From NCBI GenBank assembly GCA_025360425.1, contig JANYCD010000046.1:1-64000 (forward strand): DNA of 64,000 nt, read 5' to 3'. The position numbers were made by a program, and so were the translations under genes. The notes beneath the pieces were generated by a model. It was not told where the DNA came from. It did no database searches and worked only from the letters and a program-made list of their open reading frames with translations. Within the stretch, counting starts at the first letter, position 1. Each line of letters opens with the position of its first letter. The stretch is from Sterolibacteriaceae bacterium (GTDB lineage Bacteria > Pseudomonadota > Gammaproteobacteria > Burkholderiales > Rhodocyclaceae). Shown here in pieces: positions 35,507 to 43,755 of this stretch.

Positions 35507-35903
35507 GTTGTGTATCCAGCTACTACATCCAACTTTTAAGGTCATGCTTGTTACAACTCACATTGTTTGTCGCTATGGTCTATCTGCCGGGTTCATTGCC
35601 ATGAATAATGACGACGCTGGAAAGGGTGTAATTCGTCGTTGTCGGATTCCAGGTCAATGCCTTCGATGAAGCCCGTAGAAAATACATTAAAGTTTTTGGG
35701 ATTGAATTAAAGAAAACATTTTTCTTGGTCGTAAAGGCACATTGGGCTAATTTCGATTCGCAACCGCCAAACCTTCGTTAAAGCCGTTCCACAAACCGAT
35801 AATCTGTGTGTTTCTGACATTTTCATGGAAAATGCTACCAATTTGTTTGACAAGCGCCGGTGCGGCGTTTCATACTCAAAACGTCAAATCATCAGGAACA
35901 TAC
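35507..35903. other. Intergenic region without a recognised gene
   Basis: About 400 bp, more AT-rich than its neighbours, between the hom terminator and the GGDEF gene. Only very short open frames occur on either strand and none resembles a known protein. It presumably holds the promoter of the signalling cluster, but I found no convincing -35/-10 pair. Confidence 0.5.
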
Positions 35904-36935
35904 GTGACCGACACTGCTAAATTCAGCCACGGTTTGGAGCGGGATGCGATGCTTGCCCCGCTCCCCGATTTACGCTATCCGACCACGCCATTCGAGCAAC
36001 TGGCACGCATAGGCGGTCATTTGTTCGATGTGGATGTTTGCGTCGCTCTTTTGCCAGAAGAGCCGCATTGGATGCGAACGATAGGTGGGCTTCTTGAGAG
36101 TGAAGGAAAGGTACCTCAACGGCTGTTCGGCCAGCACAGCGCAATACTGATTCCGGATACATTTGCGCTTGATTCGTTGCGGGCCAACTTGCTTGTTTCA
36201 AAAGACCCCGGCATTCGCTTCGTGGCGCATTCACGTCTGATCGCCAGTGATGGAAAGTCGCCGCTGGATATTTTTTTGGGAGACCGTGAGCCTCGCACAT
36301 GGACCAATGAGCGTTCATCGTTGTTTGGCGACTTTCTGGCGATTTGTAACGAAGTTTTGAATGGTGGTTTGCAGGAGCGCGAATTGCTTGATCTCATTGA
36401 AGAGAACAAGCAGCTTCATCGCTTGGCCACGGTGGATCACCTGACAGGGCTTTGGAATCGAAATTCCATTTTGGATATTCTTGATCGTGAATTGGAGCGG
36501 TGTTTTCGCGAACGGCTGCCGATTTCGGTCATTGTTGCCGATCTGGATCATTTCAAAAATGTAAATGATCAGTACGGGCACTTGGCGGGTGATGCGGTAC
36601 TCGAAGAAGTCGGAAGGCGATTGCGCCGTGCCGTGAGAACCTATGATGCGGTCGGTCGCATAGGTGGAGAGGAGTTCCTGATCGTTATGTCCAGTTGCGA
36701 TGCGCTGGTCGCTGCTTCTGTTGCCGAGCGTATTCATGCCGTGATTCGAAGTGATTCGATGCCAGCAGGCGAAACGCAGGTCAGCGTCACGATCAGTCAA
36801 GGATTGGTGACTTATTCCGGTGAGAAAAGGATGAATCCGGTGGAACTTTTCGAAAAAGCCGACAAGGCGCTTTATTTGGCAAAATCCAAAGGTAGGGATG
36901 GCATACAAAGAGACACCGACACGAAGTCGCGATAA
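35904..36935 (+). CDS. GAF-like sensor diguanylate cyclase (GGDEF)
   Basis: A 343-residue protein that would make cyclic di-GMP. The N-terminal half (about 20-155) looks like a GAF domain, and a coiled linker (about 155-175) leads to the GGDEF domain. The active-site motif is GGEEF at 254-258, and RTYD at 245-248 is an inhibitory I-site with correct spacing, so product feedback is expected. No membrane segment. The GTG at 35904 with AGGA 6 nt upstream was chosen over a GTG at 35808 without one. It lies 77 nt upstream of rpfG and is probably expressed with the DSF response genes, opposing RpfG. Confidence 0.9.
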   Translation: MTDTAKFSHGLERDAMLAPLPDLRYPTTPFEQLARIGGHLFDVDVCVALLPEEPHWMRTIGGLLESEGKVPQRLFGQHSAILIPDTFALDSLRANLLVSKDPGIRFVAHSRLIASDGKSPLDIFLGDREPRTWTNERSSLFGDFLAICNEVLNGGLQERELLDLIEENKQLHRLATVDHLTGLWNRNSILDILDRELERCFRERLPISVIVADLDHFKNVNDQYGHLAGDAVLEEVGRRLRRAVRTYDAVGRIGGEEFLIVMSSCDALVAASVAERIHAVIRSDSMPAGETQVSVTISQGLVTYSGEKRMNPVELFEKADKALYLAKSKGRDGIQRDTDTKSR

Positions 36936-37012
36936 ATAAGTATGGGCGGCTTATCTTGGAGTCAGCGCCAGTACCGGCGCTTGATCAGCGGAAAGTTTTT
37001 GGGGGTATAGCG

Positions 37013-38311
37013 ATGGGAAAGTTTGGTGGAAACTCACTTTTTCGGCACTCAAGCGAGTTACGGCGTGATATGCGTTATGTACGAAGCGATATTGTTGAGT
37101 ATCTGAAACGTCCTAAAGGAGAAGACGGAGTACTTCTAAGCCGACCGCATGACCAGCGCTCAATTGAGCAATATGGCACTGGAAGAAGAGTATTTAAGCA
37201 GGCTCGCGAATATCATCAATCAGCCAATTTCGAATTGCCGCCAATGACTTCCAGCGCATTGACCATCGTCGTCATTGATGACCAGTCAACAGGCAGACTG
37301 CTGATCTCGGAAATACTCACTGGTGTTGCTCCGGATGCACAAGTAATTGCTTTTGAAGAACCATTCGATGCAATTGCATATGCGGAAACACATCAAGTGG
37401 ATCTCGTGTTGACCGATTACAGAATGCCATCAATTGACGGCATCGAGACCATACGTCGACTACGCGCCATTGAGCATATGATCGAAGTGCCAATAATATG
37501 TATAACGATCGTCGATGACCGCGAAATAAAGTACCGGGCATTGGAGGCAGGTGCCACCGACTTCCTCAAACGGCCACTGGACCCGTTCGAGTGTGCAGCC
37601 AGATGCAGAAATCTTCTAAGTTTGCGTAAGCAGCAATTACTCAATCACGAGTACACAGAGAATCTTGAAGATCGCGTTGACCAGGTGACCCGGGAAATGC
37701 GTGTCAGCGAAATGGAAACCCTTTTGCGGCTCGCACGCGTTGCCGAACAACGCGATAGTTTTACCGGTTTGCATCTGGTCAGAATGGCAAAATATTCGGT
37801 GTTGCTGGCACGCGAACGTCAATGGAACGCTGATAGCCTGGATATCCTTGAGTTGGCTGCCCCGCTGCATGATATCGGGAAAATCGCGATTCCTGATGAA
37901 ATTCTTCAGGCCCAACGTCGCTTGACTGAAGAAGAAATGATAGTCATGCGCACGCATGCAGAGATAGGGCACTCAATGCTGGAAGGGAGTCAATCGCGCT
38001 ACCTGCAAATGGCCGCCTCGGTCGCCAGAAGTCACCATGAAAAATTTGATGGCAGCGGCTACCCCAGCGCACTCGCGGGTGAGCAAATTCCGATCGAAGC
38101 CAGAATCGTCGCAATTGCCGATGTCTATGATGCTCTGACTTCCAAGCGTCACTATAAAGCGGCCTGGACCGTTGAAGAGGCTACGGATCACATGTGGGCG
38201 CAATCGGGGCGACACTTTGATCCGCTGCTACTTACCAGTTTTTTTGCATGCAAGGACGAACGAGAACAAATTCGTCTGGCTTTTGGCGACCCGATCTCCG
38301 ATACCGATTGA
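37013..38311 (+). CDS. rpfG: RpfG-type response regulator with HD-GYP phosphodiesterase
   Basis: A 432-residue protein. The receiver domain (about 83-200) has the acidic pair VIDDQ and the phosphorylated Asp135 (VLTDYRMPSIDG). The HD-GYP domain has LHDIGKIAIPDEI (HD at 286-287) and HHEKFDGSGYP (GYP at 349-351), so it should degrade cyclic di-GMP. RpfG relays the DSF signal from RpfC. It carries a basic, about 77-residue N-terminal extension that I do not recognise; an internal ATG at 37244 would give the canonical form but lacks a ribosome binding site. Followed by rpfC, 71 nt downstream. Confidence 0.9.
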   Translation: MGKFGGNSLFRHSSELRRDMRYVRSDIVEYLKRPKGEDGVLLSRPHDQRSIEQYGTGRRVFKQAREYHQSANFELPPMTSSALTIVVIDDQSTGRLLISEILTGVAPDAQVIAFEEPFDAIAYAETHQVDLVLTDYRMPSIDGIETIRRLRAIEHMIEVPIICITIVDDREIKYRALEAGATDFLKRPLDPFECAARCRNLLSLRKQQLLNHEYTENLEDRVDQVTREMRVSEMETLLRLARVAEQRDSFTGLHLVRMAKYSVLLARERQWNADSLDILELAAPLHDIGKIAIPDEILQAQRRLTEEEMIVMRTHAEIGHSMLEGSQSRYLQMAASVARSHHEKFDGSGYPSALAGEQIPIEARIVAIADVYDALTSKRHYKAAWTVEEATDHMWAQSGRHFDPLLLTSFFACKDEREQIRLAFGDPISDTD

Positions 38312-38382
38312 TTGTCGAGCATTCCATTTCTTGACACAGTTGACGAGCACGACCACACAGAAGCCAAAGGTGCCCATCGATC

Positions 38383-40506
38383 ATGACATTACTAGCGCAA
38401 CTCCCCTCAAAGCTTGACCTTGGGGCCAGTGTAAAGGCACAGGCGATTCTCCGTGCGCTATTGGCACTGCCAATCGTTTTGGGTGGTGCTGGATTGTTTC
38501 ATTTGAGTGGAATTGCCAGTACCTGGATCTGGTTGCTGGGAGCATGCCAACTCATATACACGTTGTTGATGCTGATACTTGCGCATCATCCTGGTCGTTT
38601 TACCGCGCGACAGTTAGTAAGCCTCTCGGCAGTTCTCGATCCACTTGTACTTTCAGCATGGCTGCCGCTCATGAATGAATATGGCGGACTGGTTGTGGGG
38701 TTTTATCTCTTCACGATTCTCGGCTTTGGATTCCGCACCGGCTTAAAGCTTATGCGGGTATGCCAACTTGTTTCTATTGCCGGTTTTTCTGCAGTATTGC
38801 TCGTGGTTCCTTTCTGGAGAGAGCATTTCGTCATATGGCTGTCGTTTTTGGTGACACTGATCGTAGTTCCCCTCTACGCGACAGTATTGATACGGAAACT
38901 CCACGAATCTCGCGCGCATGCCGAACAGGAAAGCATGGCCAAATCTGAATTGCTAGCCCGGGTCAGTCATGAACTACGAACCCCGCTGTCCGGCATCATG
39001 GCGGCGACGCAACTGCTGGCAATGGAAACCAGCGACAAGAAAGCTGCAAAACGGGCTGAAACGATTCTTGGGCTATCCAAGGATCTGCTGCATGAAATCA
39101 ATGACCTGCTTGATCAATCGAAGTACGAGGCCAAGGCTCTGGTGCTGGAGTCTGTAGCGTTGAACTTGCCGGAGCAGATGGAACGAGTCCGCCTCACCAT
39201 GGAGCCTGCGGCAGCGAAAAAGAATCTCGCGTTTCGGACCAGCATGGATCCGAGGATCGCAGATTGGGTGCTTGGTGACTCTCATTACCTGAGCCGGGTA
39301 TTGCTCAACCTTGTGGGTAATGGAGTCAAGTTCACCGATCACGGCGAGATTTTGATCGGAATGCATCTGCTAGATGAGAGCGAAACAGAATATCGCATTC
39401 GCTTTACGGTTCAGGATAGCGGAATCGGTATTGCACCGGAACATCATGAGCGCATTTTCGAGCCATTCTTTCAGACTGACAGCGGGACGGTACGCCGTTA
39501 CGGAGGGACGGGGTTGGGCATGACCATTGCCCGAGAAATTGTGAAATTGATGGGCGGCGATCTACGCTTGGCGAGTGAGTTGGGCAAGGGGACCCTGTTT
39601 TATTTTGACCTCTCCATGCCGAGAACCGGGATTCCTGAAGAGCGCATAAGTTCAAGCGAAGTGGTGCCGTTGGTGAACGGCAAGCGAATATTCGTAGTCG
39701 ATGATCACGAAACGAACCTGATGCTGATCAAGGAATTGCTCGAGCAGGATCGACATGAAGTCACCGTCGCGACGGGCGGCATGGAGTCGCTGGAGATTCT
39801 GAGTTCCAGAGAGTTCGATGTCATTTTCCTGGATTTTAATTTAAGTGATATGGACGGGCTCAGGCTTCTGCAGCTTTACCGCTTTGGAACGGTTAATCCG
39901 GCACCGACCTTCTTCCTTACTGCAGATGCAACATTGGTGACTGCCGACAAGCTCAAGAATTCGGGTGCTGTCGGAGTATTGATAAAGCCGATCATACTTG
40001 GCGAGTTACGGCGGGCTGTAGCACAAGCATGTGGTCTGACGTCGGCCAAGACTACGGTTATCGATCAGGCTTCATCCAAATCTGCTCGACCTATTCTGAA
40101 GGCAGTTCCCGCTCAGGCAATCGATCTCACGGTGATCGAGCATCTCAAATCTATCAGTGGACGTCCTGCTTTCCTGCGAGAACTATTGACGCATGCTGAG
40201 GAGGACATCCGGCGCAATTGCGAGGATCTTGTCCGGGCATTGACTATCCGTGATATCGAGTGCATCGCCGATACCGCCCATGCGCTTAAAGGTGTCTGTG
40301 CCAGCATCGGTGCTGTACGTTTGATGGCCGTCGCGACAGGTCTCATGCGTTGCTCGCGCGAAGACCTGAAGCGTGCCGAACCCCGAATGAGAACCGACGT
40401 CACCGAAGCTTCAATCGCCACATTGGATGCTATCGGCAATATCCTTGCCGATATTGACAGTAAGAAACCGGTCGATAGTTCAGCGGCCTTCCTGCATACG
40501 AATTAG
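38383..40506 (+). CDS. rpfC: RpfC-type hybrid sensor histidine kinase
   Basis: A 707-residue DSF sensor. The N-terminal membrane region (about 20-170, five to six segments) has no large periplasmic domain, as in RpfC. HisKA with His196 (VSHELRTPLSG), HATPase with LLNLVGNGVKF and GGTGLGM, a receiver with Asp484 (IFLDFNLSDMDG), and a C-terminal HPt with His633 (TAHALKG). This exact order is that of Xanthomonas RpfC, which senses DSF, binds and restrains RpfF and phosphorylates RpfG. The 3' end overlaps rpfF on the other strand by 27 bp. Confidence 0.92.
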   Translation: MTLLAQLPSKLDLGASVKAQAILRALLALPIVLGGAGLFHLSGIASTWIWLLGACQLIYTLLMLILAHHPGRFTARQLVSLSAVLDPLVLSAWLPLMNEYGGLVVGFYLFTILGFGFRTGLKLMRVCQLVSIAGFSAVLLVVPFWREHFVIWLSFLVTLIVVPLYATVLIRKLHESRAHAEQESMAKSELLARVSHELRTPLSGIMAATQLLAMETSDKKAAKRAETILGLSKDLLHEINDLLDQSKYEAKALVLESVALNLPEQMERVRLTMEPAAAKKNLAFRTSMDPRIADWVLGDSHYLSRVLLNLVGNGVKFTDHGEILIGMHLLDESETEYRIRFTVQDSGIGIAPEHHERIFEPFFQTDSGTVRRYGGTGLGMTIAREIVKLMGGDLRLASELGKGTLFYFDLSMPRTGIPEERISSSEVVPLVNGKRIFVVDDHETNLMLIKELLEQDRHEVTVATGGMESLEILSSREFDVIFLDFNLSDMDGLRLLQLYRFGTVNPAPTFFLTADATLVTADKLKNSGAVGVLIKPIILGELRRAVAQACGLTSAKTTVIDQASSKSARPILKAVPAQAIDLTVIEHLKSISGRPAFLRELLTHAEEDIRRNCEDLVRALTIRDIECIADTAHALKGVCASIGAVRLMAVATGLMRCSREDLKRAEPRMRTDVTEASIATLDAIGNILADIDSKKPVDSSAAFLHTN

Positions 40507-41355
40507 CATTTCCATCACACGAAGCTCATCGGCAGTCAGGTCCATGGCGGTGCTGACCCATTCGTCGACCACCATCAATAACTCCTGGTAATCCAGCGGC
40601 GCGACACGATAACGACTGCGCTGTAGCATAAGACGGGCAATACGCCGCTTGGCATGTCCTGCGATAAACTTTTCGACGGTGGCAACGCCTTCGCCCTTCG
40701 CGCAAAGTTCATCCACGATCCCCATTTCCTTCAGTTCCTTCGCCGAGTAGATGCGGCCATTGGTCATCATTCGCTCGGCTTCATAAACGCCCACACGGCG
40801 TGCGAGCAGGCTCATGCCCCCGGTGCAAGGGAACAGGCCGAACATGATTTCAGGAAAGCCAAATTCACTCTGCTCTTCTGCAATTAAAAAATCCGCGCCG
40901 AGCGCAGTTTCGAATCCGCCACCCAAAGCACGACCCTGAACCAGCGCAATGGTGGTTGCGCGATTGTTCAGCGTCGTCGCCCACTCGTACAGGATGTCCA
41001 GGCACAGCTTGGAGTATTGATACAGGGACGTCTTGTCCTGCCGGGTAATGCACGAACGAAAGTGCTCAAGATCTCCACCCAGACTGAAATAATCCGGGTG
41101 ACCGGACTTGAGCACCGTGTAATGCACAGGTTTCATCTGTCCCTGGTGTCGCCAGCTGACGTCATCGTTTTTCACTGCTGAAAGCAATTCGTGCAAGCCA
41201 TTCAATATCGGTAACGAGAAGTTCTGACGTCCCCCGGCAATATCACGGGCCATGGTGACCCACAGCGTGTTGGCCGCTCCGGAGTCAAAGTCGACCTCGA
41301 TGCGATTGGATCCGCGCTGAATTTTTGGTTGCGCAGCAAAGTTGAGAGTTGCCAT
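40480..41355 (-). CDS. rpfF: RpfF, DSF (diffusible signal factor) synthase
   Basis: A 291-residue crotonase-fold enzyme. RpfF dehydrates 3-hydroxyacyl-ACP and then cleaves the thioester to release a cis-2-unsaturated fatty acid signal. The two catalytic glutamates are Glu149 (GRALGGGFETAL) and Glu169 (SEFGFPEIMFG), and SLGGDLEHF at 91-99 forms the oxyanion side. Length and C-terminal helices match Xanthomonas RpfF (289 residues). AAGGGG stands before the ATG. It is convergent to rpfC, the Xanthomonas arrangement, and 29 nt downstream of a ketoacyl synthase gene. Confidence 0.92.
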   Translation of the reverse strand: MATLNFAAQPKIQRGSNRIEVDFDSGAANTLWVTMARDIAGGRQNFSLPILNGLHELLSAVKNDDVSWRHQGQMKPVHYTVLKSGHPDYFSLGGDLEHFRSCITRQDKTSLYQYSKLCLDILYEWATTLNNRATTIALVQGRALGGGFETALGADFLIAEEQSEFGFPEIMFGLFPCTGGMSLLARRVGVYEAERMMTNGRIYSAKELKEMGIVDELCAKGEGVATVEKFIAGHAKRRIARLMLQRSRYRVAPLDYQELLMVVDEWVSTAMDLTADELRVMEMLIRMQEGR

Positions 41356-41384
41356 GATTTTCCCCTTCGTGAGTTAAAAAAGGA

Positions 41385-42653
41385 CTACACCGGAACAGCC
41401 TGATGTGTGCTCGGAGTTTCACGATATTTCGAAACCACCAGCGCCACATTGGTACCACCCAAACCCGATGAGAACGACATCGCGTGCTCGATCAGTCTAT
41501 CGAAAATCGGAATATTGGCGACGTGATTCAAATTGCAATCGGGGTCGAGTTCGTCCAGGTTTGTTGTCGCCGGAAGGAATGATTCGTTCATCGCGACAAT
41601 CGTAATGATCAATTCCATTACGCTTGCCGCCCCAAGGAGATGACCATGTACAGATTTTGTCGAGCTGACAGGCAGGGCCTCGGCCGCTTCGCCAAAAGCA
41701 AGCTTGATTGCGTTGGCCTCGACCGTATCACCACCACGCGTAGCGGTGGCGTGAGCATTGAAGTAATCAATCGCTGCCGGCTGAATTCCGGCATCTTTGA
41801 GCGCAGCGGCCATTGCAATGACCTGCCCATCGGCTTTTGGTGAGCCGATATGGTAGCCATCAGATGCGATGCCATAACCGGACAAGGTGGCAAGGCAAGT
41901 GGCGCCTCTTTTCCTGGCATGGGTGGCCGATTCAAGCACAATGAATGCAGCTCCTTCACCAATAACCAGACCAGTGCGGTTCTTCGAAAACGGCTTGCAA
42001 CTGTGACCGACATCCTGCGTGTCCGGTGTGGCTAGTGCCCGACTCCCATCCCAGGCAACAAAGGTCGATGTGGTTAAAGGAGAGTCGGCGCCACCAGCGA
42101 TTGCAACGTCAAGATAACCGTCGCGGATGGCCCTGTAAGCATCTCCGATGGCGGTTCCTGAGGAAGTACATGCGGTGTTATGCGTCATCACCGGCCCCAG
42201 GATTTGGTGCCGTATCGATATTTGCGCCGCGCCTGCATTGTGCATGATTGCAAATACGGTATAGGGCCTGGCAGACTGGGCGTGTTCTACAAGATACTTC
42301 TCAAACCAGATTTCCTCCAGCTCGGCACTACCCCTTACGGTTCCATAGTAGAGGCCAGCCCTTTGTTGATATTCAGATAAATCGTTCAATCCCGCCCCAG
42401 TGATCGCTTGGCGAGCAGCTAAAACAGCCATCTGCGTGCAACGATCCAGATACGGTAAATCGAGCTTTGAAAATTCATCGCTGAAGTCGCGCAAAACCCT
42501 TCCGGCTGGATATTTTTTGCTTAATTTTGAGGACTGCCAAAGGTGAATCCCTGATCGTCCGTTTTTCAGTGCTGATATCAATTCGGCCGTGTCAAGTCCG
42601 ATTGGGGAAACCAGGCCCATCCCGGTGATAACGACATCCTGCTGTTGGTTCAT
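41385..42653 (-). CDS. 3-ketoacyl-ACP synthase, FabF/KAS II type
   Basis: A 422-residue condensing enzyme. The catalytic Cys162 lies in NTACTSSG, the two histidines in NAHATATRGGD and KSVHGHLLGA, with C-terminal SFSSGLGGTNVALVV. It is distinct from a housekeeping FabF, as there are no fabD, fabG or fabH genes beside it. It lies between an acyl carrier protein gene (30 nt upstream) and rpfF (29 nt downstream), all on the same strand. It probably elongates the acyl chain that RpfF turns into DSF. That use is inferred from gene order. Confidence 0.9.
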   Translation of the reverse strand: MNQQQDVVITGMGLVSPIGLDTAELISALKNGRSGIHLWQSSKLSKKYPAGRVLRDFSDEFSKLDLPYLDRCTQMAVLAARQAITGAGLNDLSEYQQRAGLYYGTVRGSAELEEIWFEKYLVEHAQSARPYTVFAIMHNAGAAQISIRHQILGPVMTHNTACTSSGTAIGDAYRAIRDGYLDVAIAGGADSPLTTSTFVAWDGSRALATPDTQDVGHSCKPFSKNRTGLVIGEGAAFIVLESATHARKRGATCLATLSGYGIASDGYHIGSPKADGQVIAMAAALKDAGIQPAAIDYFNAHATATRGGDTVEANAIKLAFGEAAEALPVSSTKSVHGHLLGAASVMELIITIVAMNESFLPATTNLDELDPDCNLNHVANIPIFDRLIEHAMSFSSGLGGTNVALVVSKYRETPSTHQAVPV

Positions 42654-42683
42654 ATTTTGGCTGGTTCCGTTATCGACTCAAAC

Positions 42684-42944
42684 TCAAACACTAGGTGCCA
42701 TATTCCGTTCTATGGCGGCCGCGACTTCACCCAATGACGGGTTCGGCGGTACGGAGAGATCTTCCAATTTGATGCCAAGTTCTGATTCCATGTCCAGCAT
42801 GATCTCTAATACATGAAGAGAATCAACACCCAAGTCACGGAGGCGGGAGTTCTCGTCAACTTTTGTGACATCAATGGCGAATCGGTCTTTCAATGCATCC
42901 TTGATCTTTTCGACTAGATCGATATTGCTCAGAGGAGAAGGCAT
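42684..42944 (-). CDS. Acyl carrier protein
   Basis: An 86-residue carrier protein with the phosphopantetheine site Ser42 in LGVDSLHVLE. The helical pattern is that of ACPs, but it differs from the housekeeping AcpP (which has DSLDTVEL). First gene of the set acp-KS-rpfF; GGATGG lies about 9 nt before the ATG. It probably holds the 3-hydroxyacyl substrate of RpfF. About 190 bp upstream, up to the tRNA gene, contain no further gene. Confidence 0.9.
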   Translation of the reverse strand: MPSPLSNIDLVEKIKDALKDRFAIDVTKVDENSRLRDLGVDSLHVLEIMLDMESELGIKLEDLSVPPNPSLGEVAAAIERNMAPSV

Positions 42945-43097
42945 AGTGCGATTCCATCCTAAATTAAATTAATCGGCTGCTTGTTCGCAGTAGTTGAAAG
43001 TCATCTGCGACGACCATACGGAACAAAACCTAACACGAAGCATGCCAAACCGAAAGTCGGCAGCGGAGTGGGATTCGAGATCAGTTTGCTTGATATG

Positions 43098-43125
43098 AAA
43101 AAAACGACCCGAAAAGGGGGCCGTT
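43098..43125 (-). terminator. Intrinsic terminator after tRNA-Ser
   Basis: On the minus strand an AACGGCCC / GGGTCGTT stem (one G-U pair) is followed by a run of seven T, 10 nt after the tRNA 3' end. Confidence 0.7.
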
Positions 43126-43131
43126 ATCGTT

Positions 43132-43221
43132 TGGCGGAGGCGGTGAGATTCGAACTCACGAGGGGCGTTAACCCCTGCCGGTTTTCAAGACCGGTGCATT
43201 TAACCACTCTGCCACACCTCC
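43132..43221 (-). tRNA. tRNA-Ser (anticodon UGA)
   Basis: 90 nt including an encoded CCA. Acceptor stem GGAGGTG / CGCCTCC, D-arm GCAGAGTGGTTAAATGC, anticodon stem CCGGT / ACCGG with loop CTTGAAA (anticodon TGA at 43185-43187), a long variable arm (CAGGGGTTAACGCCCCTC) typical of class II tRNAs, and T-arm GTGAG TTCGAAT CTCAC. Confidence 0.97.
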
Positions 43222-43234
43222 AAATCGGGTAAAG

Positions 43235-43654
43235 CTAACCGCGTATATTCGACTGAGTCAAGTACTCCATCATTTCGACTTTGAAGGCTGGTTTCCAGCC
43301 TTTTTTGCGGTGCTCTGCAACAATATTGGTAAAAATCCCGCCCCGCACATAAAACCGCGCAGTCAGGCGCATAAAGCGCGGTTTGATTGCTTTTGCCAAA
43401 TCGTCCAGGATGCGATTGGTAACATCTTCGTGAAAATGTCCCTCTTCACGGAAACTCCAAGTGTAGAGCTTCAGACTTTTCAATTCGACGCATAGCTTGT
43501 CGGCAACATAATCCAGCGTCAGTAAAGCAAAGTCAGGTTGCCCGGTTTTTGGGCATAAGCAGGTAAATTCCGGGATTTCCATGTGTATCTGGTAGTCCCG
43601 ATGCGGTGCCGGATTGGAAAATGTTTCCAGTGTTTTGTTCGGCTTGCTGGGCAT
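43235..43654 (-). CDS. queF: NADPH-dependent 7-cyano-7-deazaguanine reductase
   Basis: A 139-residue short-form QueF (T-fold) that reduces preQ0 to preQ1 in queuosine synthesis. The active-site Cys34 and acidic residue are in [13 protein letters not shown], and the family motif is [13 protein letters not shown] with EGHFHE. Start at 43654 ([12 protein letters not shown]) fits the betaproteobacterial family; longer starts would run into the divergent promoter region with smc. Confidence 0.95.
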   Translation of the reverse strand: MPSKPNKTLETFSNPAPHRDYQIHMEIPEFTCLCPKTGQPDFALLTLDYVADKLCVELKSLKLYTWSFREEGHFHEDVTNRILDDLAKAIKPRFMRLTARFYVRGGIFTNIVAEHRKKGWKPAFKVEMMEYLTQSNIRG

Positions 43655-43689
43655 GGTAGTGGGTGTGACGACGGGACAGTGAGAGCGAT

Positions 43690-43695
43690 TATAAT
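43690..43695 (+). promoter_or_regulatory. Candidate -10 box between queF and smc
   Basis: TATAAT within ATTATAAT, a self-complementary word that could serve as -10 for both divergent genes. The -35 region on the plus strand is poor. Confidence 0.35.
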
Positions 43696-43755
43696 GCAGC
43701 GTCATGGATATCCCATCGTCCAAAGTCCAACTCAACCCAGTCTGAACAATCAAGC

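Noticed and set aside
35778..35803. Sigma-28 type promoter (TAAA ... ACCGATAA) before the GGDEF gene
   Set aside because: The spacer is 12 nt instead of about 15 and the first base of the -10 is wrong.
38383..40506. Generic hybrid kinase such as BarA or ArcB
   Set aside because: No periplasmic sensor domain; domain order and neighbours rpfG and rpfF identify it as RpfC-like.
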